From contig OX393561.1 in NCBI GenBank assembly GCA_947652115.1, forward strand, positions 39,816,331 through 39,880,330: DNA of 64,000 bases, given 5' to 3'. This DNA comes from Blastomussa wellsi (taxonomy: Eukaryota > Cnidaria > Anthozoa > Scleractinia > Plerogyridae). Of the stretch, positions 48,957 through 61,019 are shown piece after piece. The notes under the pieces were generated by a model. That model saw only the letters and a list, made by a program, of their open reading frames with translations, had not been told where the DNA came from and made no database searches. A program made the translations under genes and the position numbers. How positions within the stretch are numbered: position 1 is the first letter of the stretch; each line of letters begins with the position of its first letter.

Positions 48957-49502
48957 TAAGGGCCTATTCATAGGGCCTGATTACATGAACCGAGATCTCG
49001 GTTTCAACAACCGAGATCTCGGCAACAGGGTTGAACACTCCAGCCCGGTTATACCGAGGGAAAACTTTTTATGACAAAATAACTTCACTTTCTTACCATT
49101 TAGCCAAAAATTCCGGAAATTTCGGTTTTAAGTCAAATGGAAAGGTCATTTTCCGGAAAATCCGTTCAGAAATTGTAGGCAACCTCCAGAGGTAATCGGA
49201 AACTTCCTCAACGCATCTAACAAATCTTCCGTTTCCAGGCCCTTTTTGAAAGGGCGAGCAGAACGGAACGTCTTTTAGCTAAATAAAAAGCACAATCTCC
49301 TCCGGTTAGTCGCTGAATTCGGAAAATTCGCTTACCATTATGCAACGGTCTCACCAACCCGATTCTTCCTACAAATGGTAAGCACCCTAAATTTCAGTTG
49401 AATTTCATCCCGGTTGACCGGGCTGAAATTTCCCGTATGAACAGCCCTCGTTCCGGCAACAGAGCCAGCTCGGTTACCGGGCTCATATGAAGAGGCCCTA
49501 AA
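48957..49502. repeat. MITE with AGGGCCTATTCATA-type ends
   Basis: Left end TTAAGGGCCTATTCATAGG pairs with the right end ATGAAGAGGCCCTAA; subterminal CCGAGATCTCGG occurs twice and CGGTTACCGGGCT closes the other side. Confidence 0.6.
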
Positions 49503-49766
49503 TCGCTAATTATTCACCGGTAATCACGTCACCAGCAAAAGAAAAATTCCTCTGGTTTCTGACCGCTTTCCTTCATTTTGTTTCCTAAAACAATGTTAGA
49601 GTATTGTACTCGCTCTCGTTATCTTTGGAGAGTGAAAGTCAACTTATTTAGCTGCGCCTTGTTAACTGCATGTGTTCGCCTACCCGACGTTCTCCTCAAC
49701 AAGAGCGAGTAGTGAACACGAAGCACGCCACATGTTGTCTCAAGTACTCTCAACTGCACTGAGTCC

Positions 49767-50182
49767 TTAAAGGGTTATTGTCACGCTATTTTAGCAAAAC
49801 TTTTTAAAGTTGAAGTTTTTAAAAAAAAGCTAAAACTGGTCTTCGCTCAAAGGAAAACCAAGAATAATGGCTTAGTTATGTTACCGAAGACTATATTACT
49901 GCATTGAAACCGTTTACTGACGTCTGTTATTATCGATGGCGAGGATGGAAGTGGATTGCAAATTGAAAACATTTGCCAATTTTTTTTTTCAAATTCTAAA
50001 GCCATCTCCCGAAAAAATAGGAAACCAGGTATTATGGTTTGTTCTCTCTGTTAAATTTTCATTTGATATCTTCTTCACAATTCTGCTGGAACATATTTTT
50101 GCAGAAGTAAAGGTATTAAGTAATGACTTTAGCACAGAATTTACCTGAACACTCCAAAATCACCGTGACTTTGCCCCTTTAA
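49767..50182 (+). repeat. TTAA-flanked MITE, copy 2 of 2
   Basis: Same family as 1503-1865, with TTAA at both ends and matching internal blocks (GACTATATTACTGCATTG, GCGAGGATGGAAGTGGATTG). Confidence 0.8.
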
Positions 50183-50195
50183 GAACGTGTGTTCT

Positions 50196-50550
50196 GTCGC
50201 ACTTTGTTATAATCGATGCACTTTGTAATACCTGTCACACTTTGCAATAAACTTGTCGCACTTTGTAATACCTGTCGCAGTTTGTAATAACACTTGTCAC
50301 ACTTTGTAATACCTGTCGCACTTTGTAATAACACTTGTCGCACTTTGTAATAAACTTGTCGCACTTTGTAATACCTGTCGCACTTTGTAATAAACTTGTC
50401 GCACTTTGTAATACCTGTCGTAGTTTGTAATAACACTTGTCGCACTTTGAAATAAAATAGCTGTCGCACTTTGTAATAACAAGTTCTCACACTTTGTAAT
50501 AATATAAGCTGTCGCACTTTGTAATTACAAGTTTTTGCACTTTGTAATAA
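50196..50550 (+). repeat. GTCGCACTTTGTAATA minisatellite array
   Basis: Repeats of a 19-22-bp unit in two alternating forms (CTTTGTAATACCTGTCGCA and CTTTGTAATAAACTTGTCGCA). Confidence 0.92.
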
Positions 50551-51121
50551 CTTTCAAAATTCTCTTGAATACTAGGTTTGGTGGAATATGTACGAACTAA
50601 CTCAGTTATCTCTCCGCAGTGCACACACATACGTTCTTGATTTTTTGATAAGGCTTCTTGCTTGGTGTGTGCTGTGGTATTGGAAAATGGTGGTGGAAGT
50701 GATGGGTACACTGTGAAGCGTAGACTGAACATTCCTTAAGGTGCTTTGTTTGCGGGGACTGGCGGGGTTGCAAACGAAGCGGCTCACATGTTTGTCCTCC
50801 TCCTTTCTATAGCTGTATTTATGCCCTCAGGTATTACCAGCAATGAATATGATTTCGGGAACGGCTCAGCTTGCCGGCAGTTAAAAGTGAGGGAGGAGCT
50901 ATTTTTTTTTTCACAGCGGAAGATACGCCGCAGACGAAAAGTTGTGAGGGTTCTGGAAAGCTAATTGCTATAATTGTTTTTGTTTCATTGTTTGCATTCA
51001 TTTGTTTCATTTCATGTTCTAGTTACGTCTGATTACGCTTTGATGGTGTTCCAAGTTCTAGTTTATATTAAGCCTGTGTAATTTTTGAATTAAAATACGA
51101 TACTGTTTAACAATTATTCCT

Positions 51122-51138
51122 CGAGCCCGATTGGGCTC

Positions 51139-51169
<31 letters not shown>

Positions 51170-51204
51170 ATGGGCTATTGCCGACTCAGAGGCCATGAGG
51201 GCGA
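51122..51204. repeat. Foldback (GGGCTCTGAGTC family)
   Basis: GCCCGATTGGGCTCTGAGTC... and ...GACTCAGAGGCCATGAGGGC pair imperfectly around CCGAAGGCCG; followed by GAAAGCATA tandem units at 51207-51235. Confidence 0.65.
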
Positions 51205-51574
51205 GAAAGCATAGAAAGCATAGAAAGCATAGAAAGTATAGATTTATCTAATAATGAGCTCAAATACTCGTCCGAAACTTCAGCAAAACCCATTGTTTTG
51301 GTTTTCAAATCCGGCGCTTTCGCTACTTGTGGGCTATAACATATAGCCTGGTAGTAGCTCAACCAATCAGAACGCAGCATTGATAATAGACCACTAGTTG
51401 GATTTTACTAATTCACAATTATTCTATTCGATTATAATTTACTGTACCTTCTTAAAAGACGCGGGGGAGGGGGGGGGGGGGGGGGGGCACGGCACTCAGC
51501 AAAGTTTATACGGAGACGTTCCGAGATTGGCTAATTCATAAAATTATTTTCAAGGAATCATCATTGAAAGCTTG

Positions 51575-51662
51575 TTACAAAGTGCGACAACATTTTATTA
51601 CAAAGTGCGGCAGCTTATATCATTACAAAGTGCGAGAACTTGTTATTACAAAGTGCGACAGA
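51575..51662 (-). repeat. Inverted GTCGCACTTTGTAAT short array
   Basis: Four ATTACAAAGTGCGAC units in the opposite orientation to 50196-50550. A G-run (51463-51488) lies just before. Confidence 0.9.
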
Positions 51663-51674
51663 ACAAACGTGTCC

Positions 51675-54575
51675 TGCCAAAAACTGCAAGCTCATTTTTG
51701 CAGACGGTCGCACAACAGAAATCCGACAAGAAATCTGGTATTTTTTTTCCTCACTGCTTATTCGGGGTCTCCGGTCACGTGATGTTTTGCGTTTGCAAAT
51801 TAAAAAATCGTGGATATTTTCCAGCTGATTTCAGGCCAAAGAAAGCAAGGGCTACGAAATCCCGCAATTCCCAATAGCCTGTTGAGAAAACGCTTCACGT
51901 ATATTGACAAATTATGTTAAGAATTGCCTTTGTTCGTCGCATATCATGGTTTGAAAATGTCGTACGAAAATTAATTTGCCATAGATTGACTAAATTGAAA
52001 GATACAAGGTCGTATCAGTTTTATGCAGACCAAAAGGAAAAGACGGACAAAATAAGTCAGTTGTTTGACAACATATGCTCAAAATTAACTTATTCTGGGA
52101 ACACAGTTCGCCTTTTTTCGTCAAAATTGCTGAGACAAGTAATTGTTCTTTATGCTAACGAAGTACTGACCATTCTGCAGGCTCAAATTTTATATAACAA
52201 CCTTACAAGTGCGCTGTTTAAGTGTTTTTTTTAAGCTATCGATCGGTAGCAGTGTAATAACTACTCAAAATAGAATCTAAAAAATACCGTCAATAAATCT
52301 TTCCTGCGTTTAATAATGAAAATAGTTGATAATTTGATATAAATTCGTCTTTGCCGCATAGTGTCGTTCGGTACATGTTAAAATCTTAATTATTCTTCTT
52401 TTCCTTTGGCCTTAGGCCAACTGTATGTCTCAATCGATTGATGTTAGGAACGAATTTAGTTTATTCATTTGTTTTGGCCATGCATGTTTGGAACCCAGCC
52501 CACACATTTCATTTTGTTGAGAAATAAGCTCTTTTTCCGTGTCAATAACGTGTAACAAATGCTTTCAAACCAAACTCCATGTTTAATTAGCGATGTCGCT
52601 AGCCGTTTACACTATATACATCATAACTGAGAAAAGAGTTCAATGACGCCCTTCCTTCACTGAGGTAGGCCCTGTTATTTTGATGTAGAGTTAATTAGAC
52701 GTTGCAAATCACCTTAGTGCCAAACAGCTGAATGCAGTCCACGCTTTTCACGGCAATACAATTAAGTGTCAATTGACTGGTGCCAGCACTAGATGTTGTT
52801 TTTTTAACTGAAAAAGTTGGCAATATGCTGTTGAGGCCTAAACATCTTACGATAATATAAGTTATAATTACCACTGACGCGGCAAAAAAAAAAAAAAAAC
52901 GAAAACGAAATGCCTCGGGAAAAATAAGGAAACGTTAATTTTCAATGCGCTAACTAACCCAAAAATTTGTAACAGTCATTCTAGCGAAAGGGCCAATGAG
53001 CAAATAAATATAAAACAGCGAGTGGATCGTGTTTGCAGTAACCACCAACGCAAGAACTATGAGAAAAAATATAAGATGCTTATATACCCACAGGATAAAT
53101 CACTCCCGAAATAGCTTATCTACCTAGATATGGCACAAAAGCCTATAAATATAGATCTTTAAGCGCTGACGTAAATCTATCTAGCAATTTTCTGTGATAA
53201 TAACCTAGTCGATTAATACCTTTTTGTTGAGTAGGGTAAAAAGTAAGAGCTTAAACGCCGCGCATGAAAAACCGGTCCGAAAATTATCTATAAATTTCCT
53301 TTTTATTCCTTTTTACTTGTTTATAAGTGCACCCCATCCCTAGAAGCTCCTGTCGTAAAATAATTAAACATTTAATAATTAGCCAATTGATGTCATTGAA
53401 ATGCTTTTTCAATGTAGTGGAACATTCCAATTAGCGTGGGTTTTTCGTTGTTGACAAATTTGAAAGAGTTTGCTACAATAAATGTCACGTAAGCTGGCGA
53501 GGAATTGCGAATTTAAAGTGAATTAGTGAATTCGCAGGTATGTATGTGGTGTGATGTATTTTAAGGCAAGCTACGCAAGAATTCTCCATAAAGTTGCGGG
53601 TGTCCCATTATATTGAACTTCTAATTATACACAGACGTTGCCTCTTGAAACATCAACAAATTCAATAACACCACTATTATCTTATCACCAAAACAACGTT
53701 GAAAAATATATCTTTATTTACGAGTTATTTTGTGGCTGGGAAAAGGTTTTTACATAAGGATCTGAGAATATGTTGCAAAGAAAAACAGCTGAAATTATCT
53801 TTTCTCGGGCCAGTTCGTCTGACACTTTGCCAAATGAATAGTGTTTACCAATCTACGACATCTCTCCCAGAATAACTGAATCAATGCCACATTACTATCC
53901 TAAAATTTATTTTTTCCCTTAAAAATGCCGCAACTTCTCTACTGATGAATATTGAAGTCGTTTTTCACTTATCAAATTATCTTCATTTGAAGCGGGTGGT
54001 GACTCAAAAATGAAATGATGTTAAAAACGAAATATATACATTAGTCCAGGCCAGAATAATGATATTCAGTGGAACTAAAGGACGAAAGTATAGCCTGGCA
54101 TGACATGACAGTCGCTTATTCACCGATCAAAATTATCTGCATTTGAACCGTGTTATGCAGACTCGAAATTACTGAGCGCTTGTTTAACTGATATCTAACA
54201 AAGAATTGGGTCACTCCAGTTTTGTGGAGATCTGAATGAAGTTCAAAATTTAATTTCCTTCTTTCAAAAAAATAAAATGCTATCGGAGAAGTCGTCATAG
54301 TTTCCAAAGTCACAGTGAATCGGCTTAATTTATATTCAATTTATTCAAACAGTTTGTAGAAATCATGTGATTACGTCATAGCCGGGCAAACAGCCAAAGT
54401 AAAGGTTAACTTGGGCAGCGAAATTTTAAATTGGCGATTTTTGATAAATGGTCCTTTCTTAGTTATTTTCCATATTTTCTCTGAAACGAGAATAATTCTT
54501 GCTTGTTCTGAGTTAATTCAAAACTGTAGCTTCAGCTGATTTTCGAAAAATGTCCCACACGACCCAAAATTCCTT
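51675..54575. other. Host non-coding DNA, nothing recognised
   Basis: AT-rich. A 106-codon frame (51914-52234) shows no motif or splice support. Confidence 0.4.
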
Positions 54576-54680
54576 GATTCGCTCCGACGAAGGGCTAACG
54601 CTCGAAACGTCAGCTCTTGAATCTCTTTACGGTGGCCAATTGACATTATCAACCCAGTTGATAAAACCAAATTATATTAT
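54576..54680 (+). repeat. Half-copy of the 26729-26922 palindrome family
   Basis: GATTCGCTCCGACGAAGGGC to AAACCAAATTATAT is nearly identical to one arm of that palindrome. Confidence 0.85.
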
Positions 54681-54887
54681 TAAAAATTAGTCGACTTAGT
54701 TTAATGAGTAGCATACTTATAATGGTCTTGCGACTAAAAAAACTCGTGTCCGTCGGATTCCCAATCTAATTATAATTTAGAAGAGCTGAGTTTGTGGAGG
54801 GAGGAAAACTGGAGAACTTGGAGAAAATAAAACCCTCGGAACAAGGACGAAAGCCAGTCGAAGCCAACAACAATCCAAAACCCAGAT

Positions 54888-55145
54888 CATTCTCGTCCCC
54901 AGAGCCGCTCGTCCCTCTTAGCCAGCTGGACCTGTGCACGAGGAAACAAGTGGCACGATTTGATTCGTTGAAATCAAAACAAAGGGAGTCCAATCACATC
55001 AGCCATTTTAAAATGCTTTATTGTTAGCACGTTTAAAACGGCTGATGTGATTGGACTTCCTTTGTTTGATTTCAGCGAATCAAATCGTGTGTCCCCAGAG
55101 CCACTTGTTTCCTCGTGCACACGTCCAGCCAGCTAAGAGAGACAA
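54888..55145. repeat. Long-TIR MITE (GGGGACGAGAA family), left and main part
   Basis: ATTCTCGTCCCCAGAGCCGC and GGACCTGTGCACGAGGAAAC pair with later CGTGCACACGTCCAGCC and the stub at 55889-55906. The LINE piece 55146-55887 lies inside its right terminal repeat. Confidence 0.75.
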
Positions 55146-55480
55146 GATAGATAGATAGATAGATAATCTTTATTTACCCACGGACAATTCATCAGCTATA
55201 AATAATAAAAACATTTAAAATATATCAGTATCAACATGCAATAAATGGGTAAAATACTATTATAAGAAACTAAGCTTAAAACCTAACCTAACTAAAGCTG
55301 CTTTCCACGAATGCCGTGCCTCAACGTACTTTTTTAATTAAATGCTTAAATAACCCAAGGGACTCTGCTTGTCTTGTGTCCCGAGTAAGACTGTTCCAAA
55401 GGGTGGCGCCACTATAGCTAAAGCTATTTTTATAATAGTTTGTGCGCGGCAATGGAACATTGGACACTTGGGCGTATAAT
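55146..55480 (-). pseudogene. LINE 3' end fragment (inverted relative to the RT piece)
   Basis: Minus strand: a frame (about 55321-55480) reading VPLPRTNYYKNSFSYSGATL matches the usual C-terminus of LINE ORF2 in CR1/Jockey-like groups. A 3' UTR follows, ending in AATAAAGATT and an (ATCT)n tail at 55146-55168. The tail is the typical 3' terminus of such LINEs. Confidence 0.7.
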
Positions 55481-55887
55481 ATCGATTGTGGCAAAGTCAA
55501 CGCTGTCGTTTTTTTTGACTTAAAAAAGGCCTTCGACACAGTTGATCACAAGATCCTATTATCTAAGTTAAGTCACTACGGCATATGTGGAAATGCGTAT
55601 AACTGGTTTGAGTCATACTTAGAGAATCGCACACAAATGTGCTCCATTAATGGGTCGTTATCTAATAATCGTTCACTAACTTGTGGTGTACCCCAGGGGA
55701 CGATTCTAGGGCCACTGCTATTCCTGTTATATATCAATGATCTTCCGAATTGTTTATCCAATTGTGAACCGAGGATGTACGCTGATGACACCCACCTTAC
55801 ATACGCGGGTGACTGTGTGGACAATCTTCAGTTATATTTAAACCAAGACTTAGACAATGTACACAATTGGTTGAGAGCAAACACCTT
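55478..55887 (+). pseudogene. LINE reverse transcriptase fragment
   Basis: Plus-strand frame (within 55442-55987) with reverse transcriptase blocks: VVFFDLKKAFDTVDH (motif with catalytic Asp), GVPQGTILGPLLFLLYIND and the YADDTHLT box with the Asp pair. Both ends are missing: no endonuclease, and the thumb stops at about 55887. Orientation is opposite to the 3' end fragment beside it, the signature of 5' inversion (twin priming). Non-functional. Confidence 0.85.
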
Positions 55888-55888
55888 T

Positions 55889-55906
55889 CGCTCTGGGAAC
55901 GAGAAT
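55889..55906. repeat. MITE right-end stub
   Basis: CGCTCTGGGAACGAGAAT continues the terminal repeat interrupted at 55145. Confidence 0.6.
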
Positions 55907-55907
55907 G

Positions 55908-57521
55908 AACCCAGATATGATGCCGGGTCCGGGAATCGAACCCAGGTCACATTGGTGGGAGGCGAGCTGCGCGATCTTTACTTTTGAAGCACTTTTCTCG
56001 ATGGTACATCAACGTTTCAGATTAAGAATTACAAAAGACAAGTTAAATACAGAACTTGAAAAGAAAATTATATTGATACTAACTAATTTCAAAGTTGATA
56101 TTATTCAGAACGTGATTTTCTGTCGGGTTTACGTCATGTCCCAGTTATTCCACCTGGTCAATGAAAATCCAGTTAACAATTTTCCCTTTTGCCTGTGCTA
56201 AACTGCTGATACGAGAATAGGACGCGCCAAGAGTATATAAACTAGTATACCTAAATGGTAAAAATGCTGCCAAAGGGGAGGACGAAAGAACTGTGCTAGC
56301 AGTAACTTTATGAACTGTACTATCTTGTCTGCTTGGAACAATGAAGAGATGTGAGATTTCATTCTTACAACTATGCTAATTCGATTCGATTTGAAGCGTA
56401 AGGCACATTTACTGTCAAGCTCCCCATCTTATACCACCCGTCTTCCATAAAAATTTGAACGGCCCCCCAAGTACCAACATTCTGCAAAGGACAGTACAGA
56501 AAAATATGAAACAAGCATTTGTTGTCAGCTATTAACATTGTAAGATCAACATTTCGCTGTTGATATAACTGATGCCTATCAATGTTGTAAAACTACAAAC
56601 TATGATCAAGTTTGGCATAAATCACGGGAAAAATTATCTTGTGAAAAAGATAAAATTTTTCGAGAGTGTTTTTACTGGTATTCAACAAAAGTTCGAAGAT
56701 TTAGTCGAGTAATTGATGTTTTGTTCGCAATGTTAGGTTTGCTTATAGTAACTTGACAGACAGCGCATTGAATTTGCTCGTACTCGTTTAACGTGAATGA
56801 AAGCTCAAAATTGAAAATAAAGACACCAGGAGAAAGCGCTAACGTAAAGCGCTTCACGGGATATTTTGACTTCGCAACAGACGGTGCGTTGAATTTGCAC
56901 GTTAAGTGTTATGTTTTTCAGGCTTGTGTGCGAGCGGCCGAGCGAACTAAAAAATTGCTTTTAAATCGAAACCGCTAAATTTTACAGCTTCTACAGTAAA
57001 TCGAAACTCGCATCGCCAGAAGGGCCGGTTTTGAAACTGTCGATCACAAGGAGTCACCCAAAATACAAGCGATTAAACGAGGTTGTAAAAACCCAAGGTT
57101 TTACGGACAACTTACGACAGCAGCGTTTTTGTCGTGCTTTCGTGACCTTTGCTCATGCTTTCCTCTGAATCCAAGAATCTCGTCTACATTTATATTTAAA
57201 AGGCATTTTTACCCAGCGAATATCTGGATAGTTTTTGTTTCTTTCAGTTTTCAAAAATCCAAAACAAAATAAGTTCAAATCACCGAGTTGTTTTCAAGCA
57301 TAACACATGTCTGGGATGCCGAGCCCGGAATGCACGTGTTATGTTCTTTCCTCCGGCAATCAGCCGATCGATCATAAACGAAACGTAAAATTTGGACTAG
57401 ACCAAAGAAAGGTACATTTCATCTGATAAACGTATTTCTTAGCTGCAAAAGAAACCAAAATTCAAGCTGAACGACAAATAACCATTGATTAGAAATAGCC
57501 GACAAAAATAGTCCGATAACG
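55908..57521. other. Host non-coding DNA, nothing recognised
   Basis: A GGGAATCGAACCCAGGTC block near 55930-55950 resembles a reversed tRNA B box, possibly a SINE end. No gene seen. Confidence 0.35.
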
Positions 57522-57844
57522 CACAGGCAGCCCAAGCTCACGTTATGATCAGGATCACAAAATATAAGAGTTTGTATGGGAATATTTTACAACACCTTTT
57601 AGCAAACCGAAATACTGCCAAATCTTAAATAAAATTGCCTTACCTTACTTTCACTGTGTTTTTCTTCTTGTCTGAACGCTTATTTTGCCGATTCTTGGCC
57701 ATTTAGGCGAGTTATCGATTTCTGGGTTCCCCACTACAACTGAAGAAAAGAACAAGGCTGCACACTCCAGTTCGGAACGCCCGACGAGCCAAGCGAAAAA
57801 TACCAGCTTACAGTGGTCAAACGGCCTCAAATCCATCGCGAATT
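57522..57844. repeat. Inverted repeat arm, left of the assembly gap
   Basis: CACAGGCAGCCCAAGCTCAC at its start is the reverse complement of 58471-58490; the match runs almost without change to the gap edge. It carries, on the minus strand, the same mini-exon as the right arm. Confidence 0.92.
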
Positions 57845-58044
57845 NNNNNNNNNNNNNNNNNNNNNNNNNNNNNNNNNNNNNNNNNNNNNNNNNNNNNNNN
57901 NNNNNNNNNNNNNNNNNNNNNNNNNNNNNNNNNNNNNNNNNNNNNNNNNNNNNNNNNNNNNNNNNNNNNNNNNNNNNNNNNNNNNNNNNNNNNNNNNNNN
58001 NNNNNNNNNNNNNNNNNNNNNNNNNNNNNNNNNNNNNNNNNNNN
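57845..58044. other. Assembly gap (200 N)
   Basis: Exactly 200 unknown bases, a common placeholder size, in the loop between two inverted arms. Confidence 0.99.
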
Positions 58045-58171
58045 CGTGTACAGACACAACGGAGATCTTTTTACCTTGGATTTTTGAAAGCAAACGGCCG
58101 CTTGGCATCGATGACAGAGCCTGGACTGAGTTGTTGTTGAGTTAAAATGAAACTAGGACATCTCTTCTTGG

Positions 58172-58490
58172 AATTCGCGATGGATTTGAGGCCGTTTGAC
58201 CACTTTAAGCTGGTATTTTTCGCTTGGCTCGTCGGGCGTTCCGAACTGGAGTGTGCAGCCTTGTTCTTTTCTTTGTAGTGGGGAACCCAGAAATCGATAA
58301 CTCGCCTAAATGGCCAAGAATCGGCAAAATAAGCGTTCAGACAAGAAGAAAAACACAGTGAAAGTAAGGTAAGGCAATTTTATTTAAGATTTGGCAGTAT
58401 TTCGGTTTGCTAAAAGGTGTTGTAAAATATTCCCATACAAACTCTTATATTTTGTGATCCTGATCATAACGTGAGCTTGGGCTGCCTGTG
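58172..58490. repeat. Inverted repeat arm, right of the assembly gap
   Basis: Reverse complement of 57522-57844 with a few substitutions and small indels. Confidence 0.92.
58312..58365 (+). CDS. Possible first coding exon of a small basic protein
   Basis: ATG at 58312 reads MAKNRQNKRSDKKKNTVK before a good GTAAGG donor. A very basic start like this is usual in small ribosome-biogenesis or nucleolar proteins. The left arm carries the same exon on the minus strand, near 57650-57702. No downstream exon was found, so it may be a partial gene, or one gene seen twice through an assembly fold. Confidence 0.3.
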
Positions 58491-60781
58491 GATAACGAAG
58501 CCGATAGAACCTACTTTGGTGTAATCAACTGCGCATGCTAAGTCATCTTCTCACGCTCACGCATATACCACTGCGCATCCTAAATCTTCCATTTGCGCAT
58601 AACCACAATTCCTAGCGACTTTGATATTACCGCCGACCAGAATTCCTTGCGTTTTGTCAAAAAAGTGATTGCAAGCCCCTATAATATAATCAAAATTGTT
58701 CTATCTATCCGTGCGGAATGGCTTATTGTTGAAACACAATTTATCGAACTTTTTACTTTTTCGTACTATTTATAGATTCATTTGCGTGTTACTGAAAGAG
58801 GACCTTGTATCTTTGCGGTGGGCCTCAGCGAGGATAACCTACAAAGCCATTTATGGGCAATACCGTGAAAACTGAGAGTGGTTCTATCAGCAGAAATAAA
58901 TCACCTTGCATATCTCTATTGATCTGCAAAATATAAAAGTGGTAACAAGAATGATACAATTTTCCAGCTATGCTGAGCTTTGTCGCTGGGCTAATAAACA
59001 AGTTCTTCAAGTCTGCCTCGAATCTGCAAATGAAGGCAATGTAATTGCTATAATAACGTATATTAGCATACGGAATATATTAAAAATATCTACAAAATGA
59101 AATTTTCTTGGTATAATGTCACGAAACATGTTGACTTAACAGGACCTTTTACGACACAAACGGATATTACGAGAGAAAAAATAATTCACAATTGAAGTGT
59201 CGTGTTTACCCTTCAAAAATAGCAAGTGAAAATGCTTATTACTTGTATTGCCTTTCAGCGAGAAAATCACTTACATTCTTGCTTTGTTTTCTCCTGGTAG
59301 AGGAATAAAAGTACGCAAGGAGGTCGAAAATAGTTAATATAAGGTTTCGGAAGTGATATAACTCTTACAATACATTTCTTGCTGAGAGGCAGAAAGCATG
59401 TCAATATTATATGAAATGAATTTGGCATGCAAATCATCCCGAAAAAGTGAAAGCAGCTGTATTTCAAAGTGAAACAACAAGGCCAAAAAGACTGATAAAA
59501 TTCTTCGGACGACGTATTTCCGCCATCTTAATGTTTTTGCGACCGAGAAAAAGCAGTCAGTGATGGAAAGCGTTTCTGAAGGTAACTCTTGTGATAATTT
59601 TGTGAGCCGTTTAGTGATAAAAATAGGTTTACATTTTCCTAAAAATTCCCAAAACAACGTCGACTTAAAGCGTGCCATAAAGGCATAATTTAAAAACACA
59701 ACAAACTCCGCAATCAAATAAGCAGACTGTATGGTGACTTATGTGGATGGACTTAAAACGGAATAGAATCAGTACATAGAGTTTCCCTTTTTTAAAAGTT
59801 GACGCGATCTACATCCTGACTGATATACACATAAGGGGTGCAGATCCACACACAACAGTTGTTGCAATGAATTAAATGTGGTATCCAAGTGTTTCACTAA
59901 AAATATTACCACGTTGTGATCGGTAGAAGCATTAACAGGCAATTAGCCTTAAAAGTAAAATACAAACAATGAGGTCTTCGAAGAAATAGACAGAATAATG
60001 GCGACTTTCGAGCCATCTCAATTTAACATGTACATGCACCAGCTAGAAATTTTGCCTGCTAAACTGACACTTGGTCAGGTTTTTCTCGTACGTCTTTTTT
60101 TCATTTCTTAAGAGCGGTTCATTTGTTTTATTTTTTCGAAAAGAAAGGTGCATATGGACTGTATTTTATTTTTTTATATATATAGCAATATAATTCAGAA
60201 CTGCAGCGTAGTAGTGCACATAAGTAAAGCGTATTTGGGAAGCAACTGTTGGCTGGTTACGAATGGGTCTCCTTTAAGGGGTTTATGCGCTCACTCGTTT
60301 GTTTTCCAGCCTTTTACAACTCGTAAATAAAAACCCTTGCGTCACACTTTAATTTCTATGATGTAATCTATATATGCTCTCGTTTACGTTGAGGAAGTTG
60401 GCAAACTCGATGACGTTGATACTGACGATATTTTGTCATCATGAATTTAAGTCCCCATCTTGCAATTGGTTATCTGGGGTTATGCATAAAAACGCCTTCA
60501 AATTAAAGGAAACCTTGAAACAGTAGTCAGCTAGAAAACACCAAAGAGGTATCAATGAACTGAGAAAAAACAAAGATGGCTTCGAACGAGGAAGACTGAG
60601 ACCGAAGTAATTAACAAACTTGAAAAATTTTGCTAAACATTTCAAGATTTGTTATCCGTGACAGAGCTCCTACCTCCGCAGAATGGTGTCCACCTGAAAT
60701 CAAAATTTAAACGATTCGCTGTGCGATAGAAGTGTACACATGGCTGCGCCTGTCAGTGAACAGTAAACAGTATGATTTTAG
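58491..60781. other. Host non-coding DNA, nothing recognised
   Basis: Short frames only; 59334-59717 is 127 codons on the minus strand without a motif. Confidence 0.4.
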
Positions 60782-61019
60782 GGACATTTTATTTTATTTT
60801 TGACGGGGGGGATTTTTCTGGGCAAGAATTTTTTTCACTTTCAGTTTGAGCAAAAATGTTTTTGGGACTGTGAGCTTGTGCAACATTTTTTTAACATCAT
60901 CAAAAGGTCTGGACAGTAGAAAGTGCTTGCTAAAATTAGTTTTCGTATGGCTCGCTTTGCACGATATCTTTTTGGGCGCTTGGTCTTGTACTGGAATTTT
61001 TTTGGCAATTGCCAATTGG
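60782..61019 (-). repeat. Dispersed repeat, copy 2
   Basis: Matches 45793-46078 in order: G-run, ATTTTTCTG, TTTCAGTTTGAGCAA, GGACAGTAGAAAGTGCTTG, TTTGCACGATA. Confidence 0.7.

Larger units (their letters stand above)
50183..51674. repeat. Element with tandem-array inverted ends (GTCGCACTTTGTAAT)
   Basis: Left end begins ACGTGTGTTCTGTCGCACTT (50185) and the right end, read in reverse, begins ACGTTTGTTCTGTCGCACTT (51670). Each runs on into tandem units: about 18 in 50196-50550, about 4 in reverse orientation at 51575-51662. Roughly 1 kb of unmatched sequence lies between, so this looks like one non-autonomous DNA element with satellite-like TIRs. No transposase frame. Confidence 0.65.

Noticed and set aside
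50196..50550. CRISPR-like appearance of regularly spaced repeats
   Set aside because: Units are 19-22 bp with no unique spacers, in animal DNA; it is a minisatellite.
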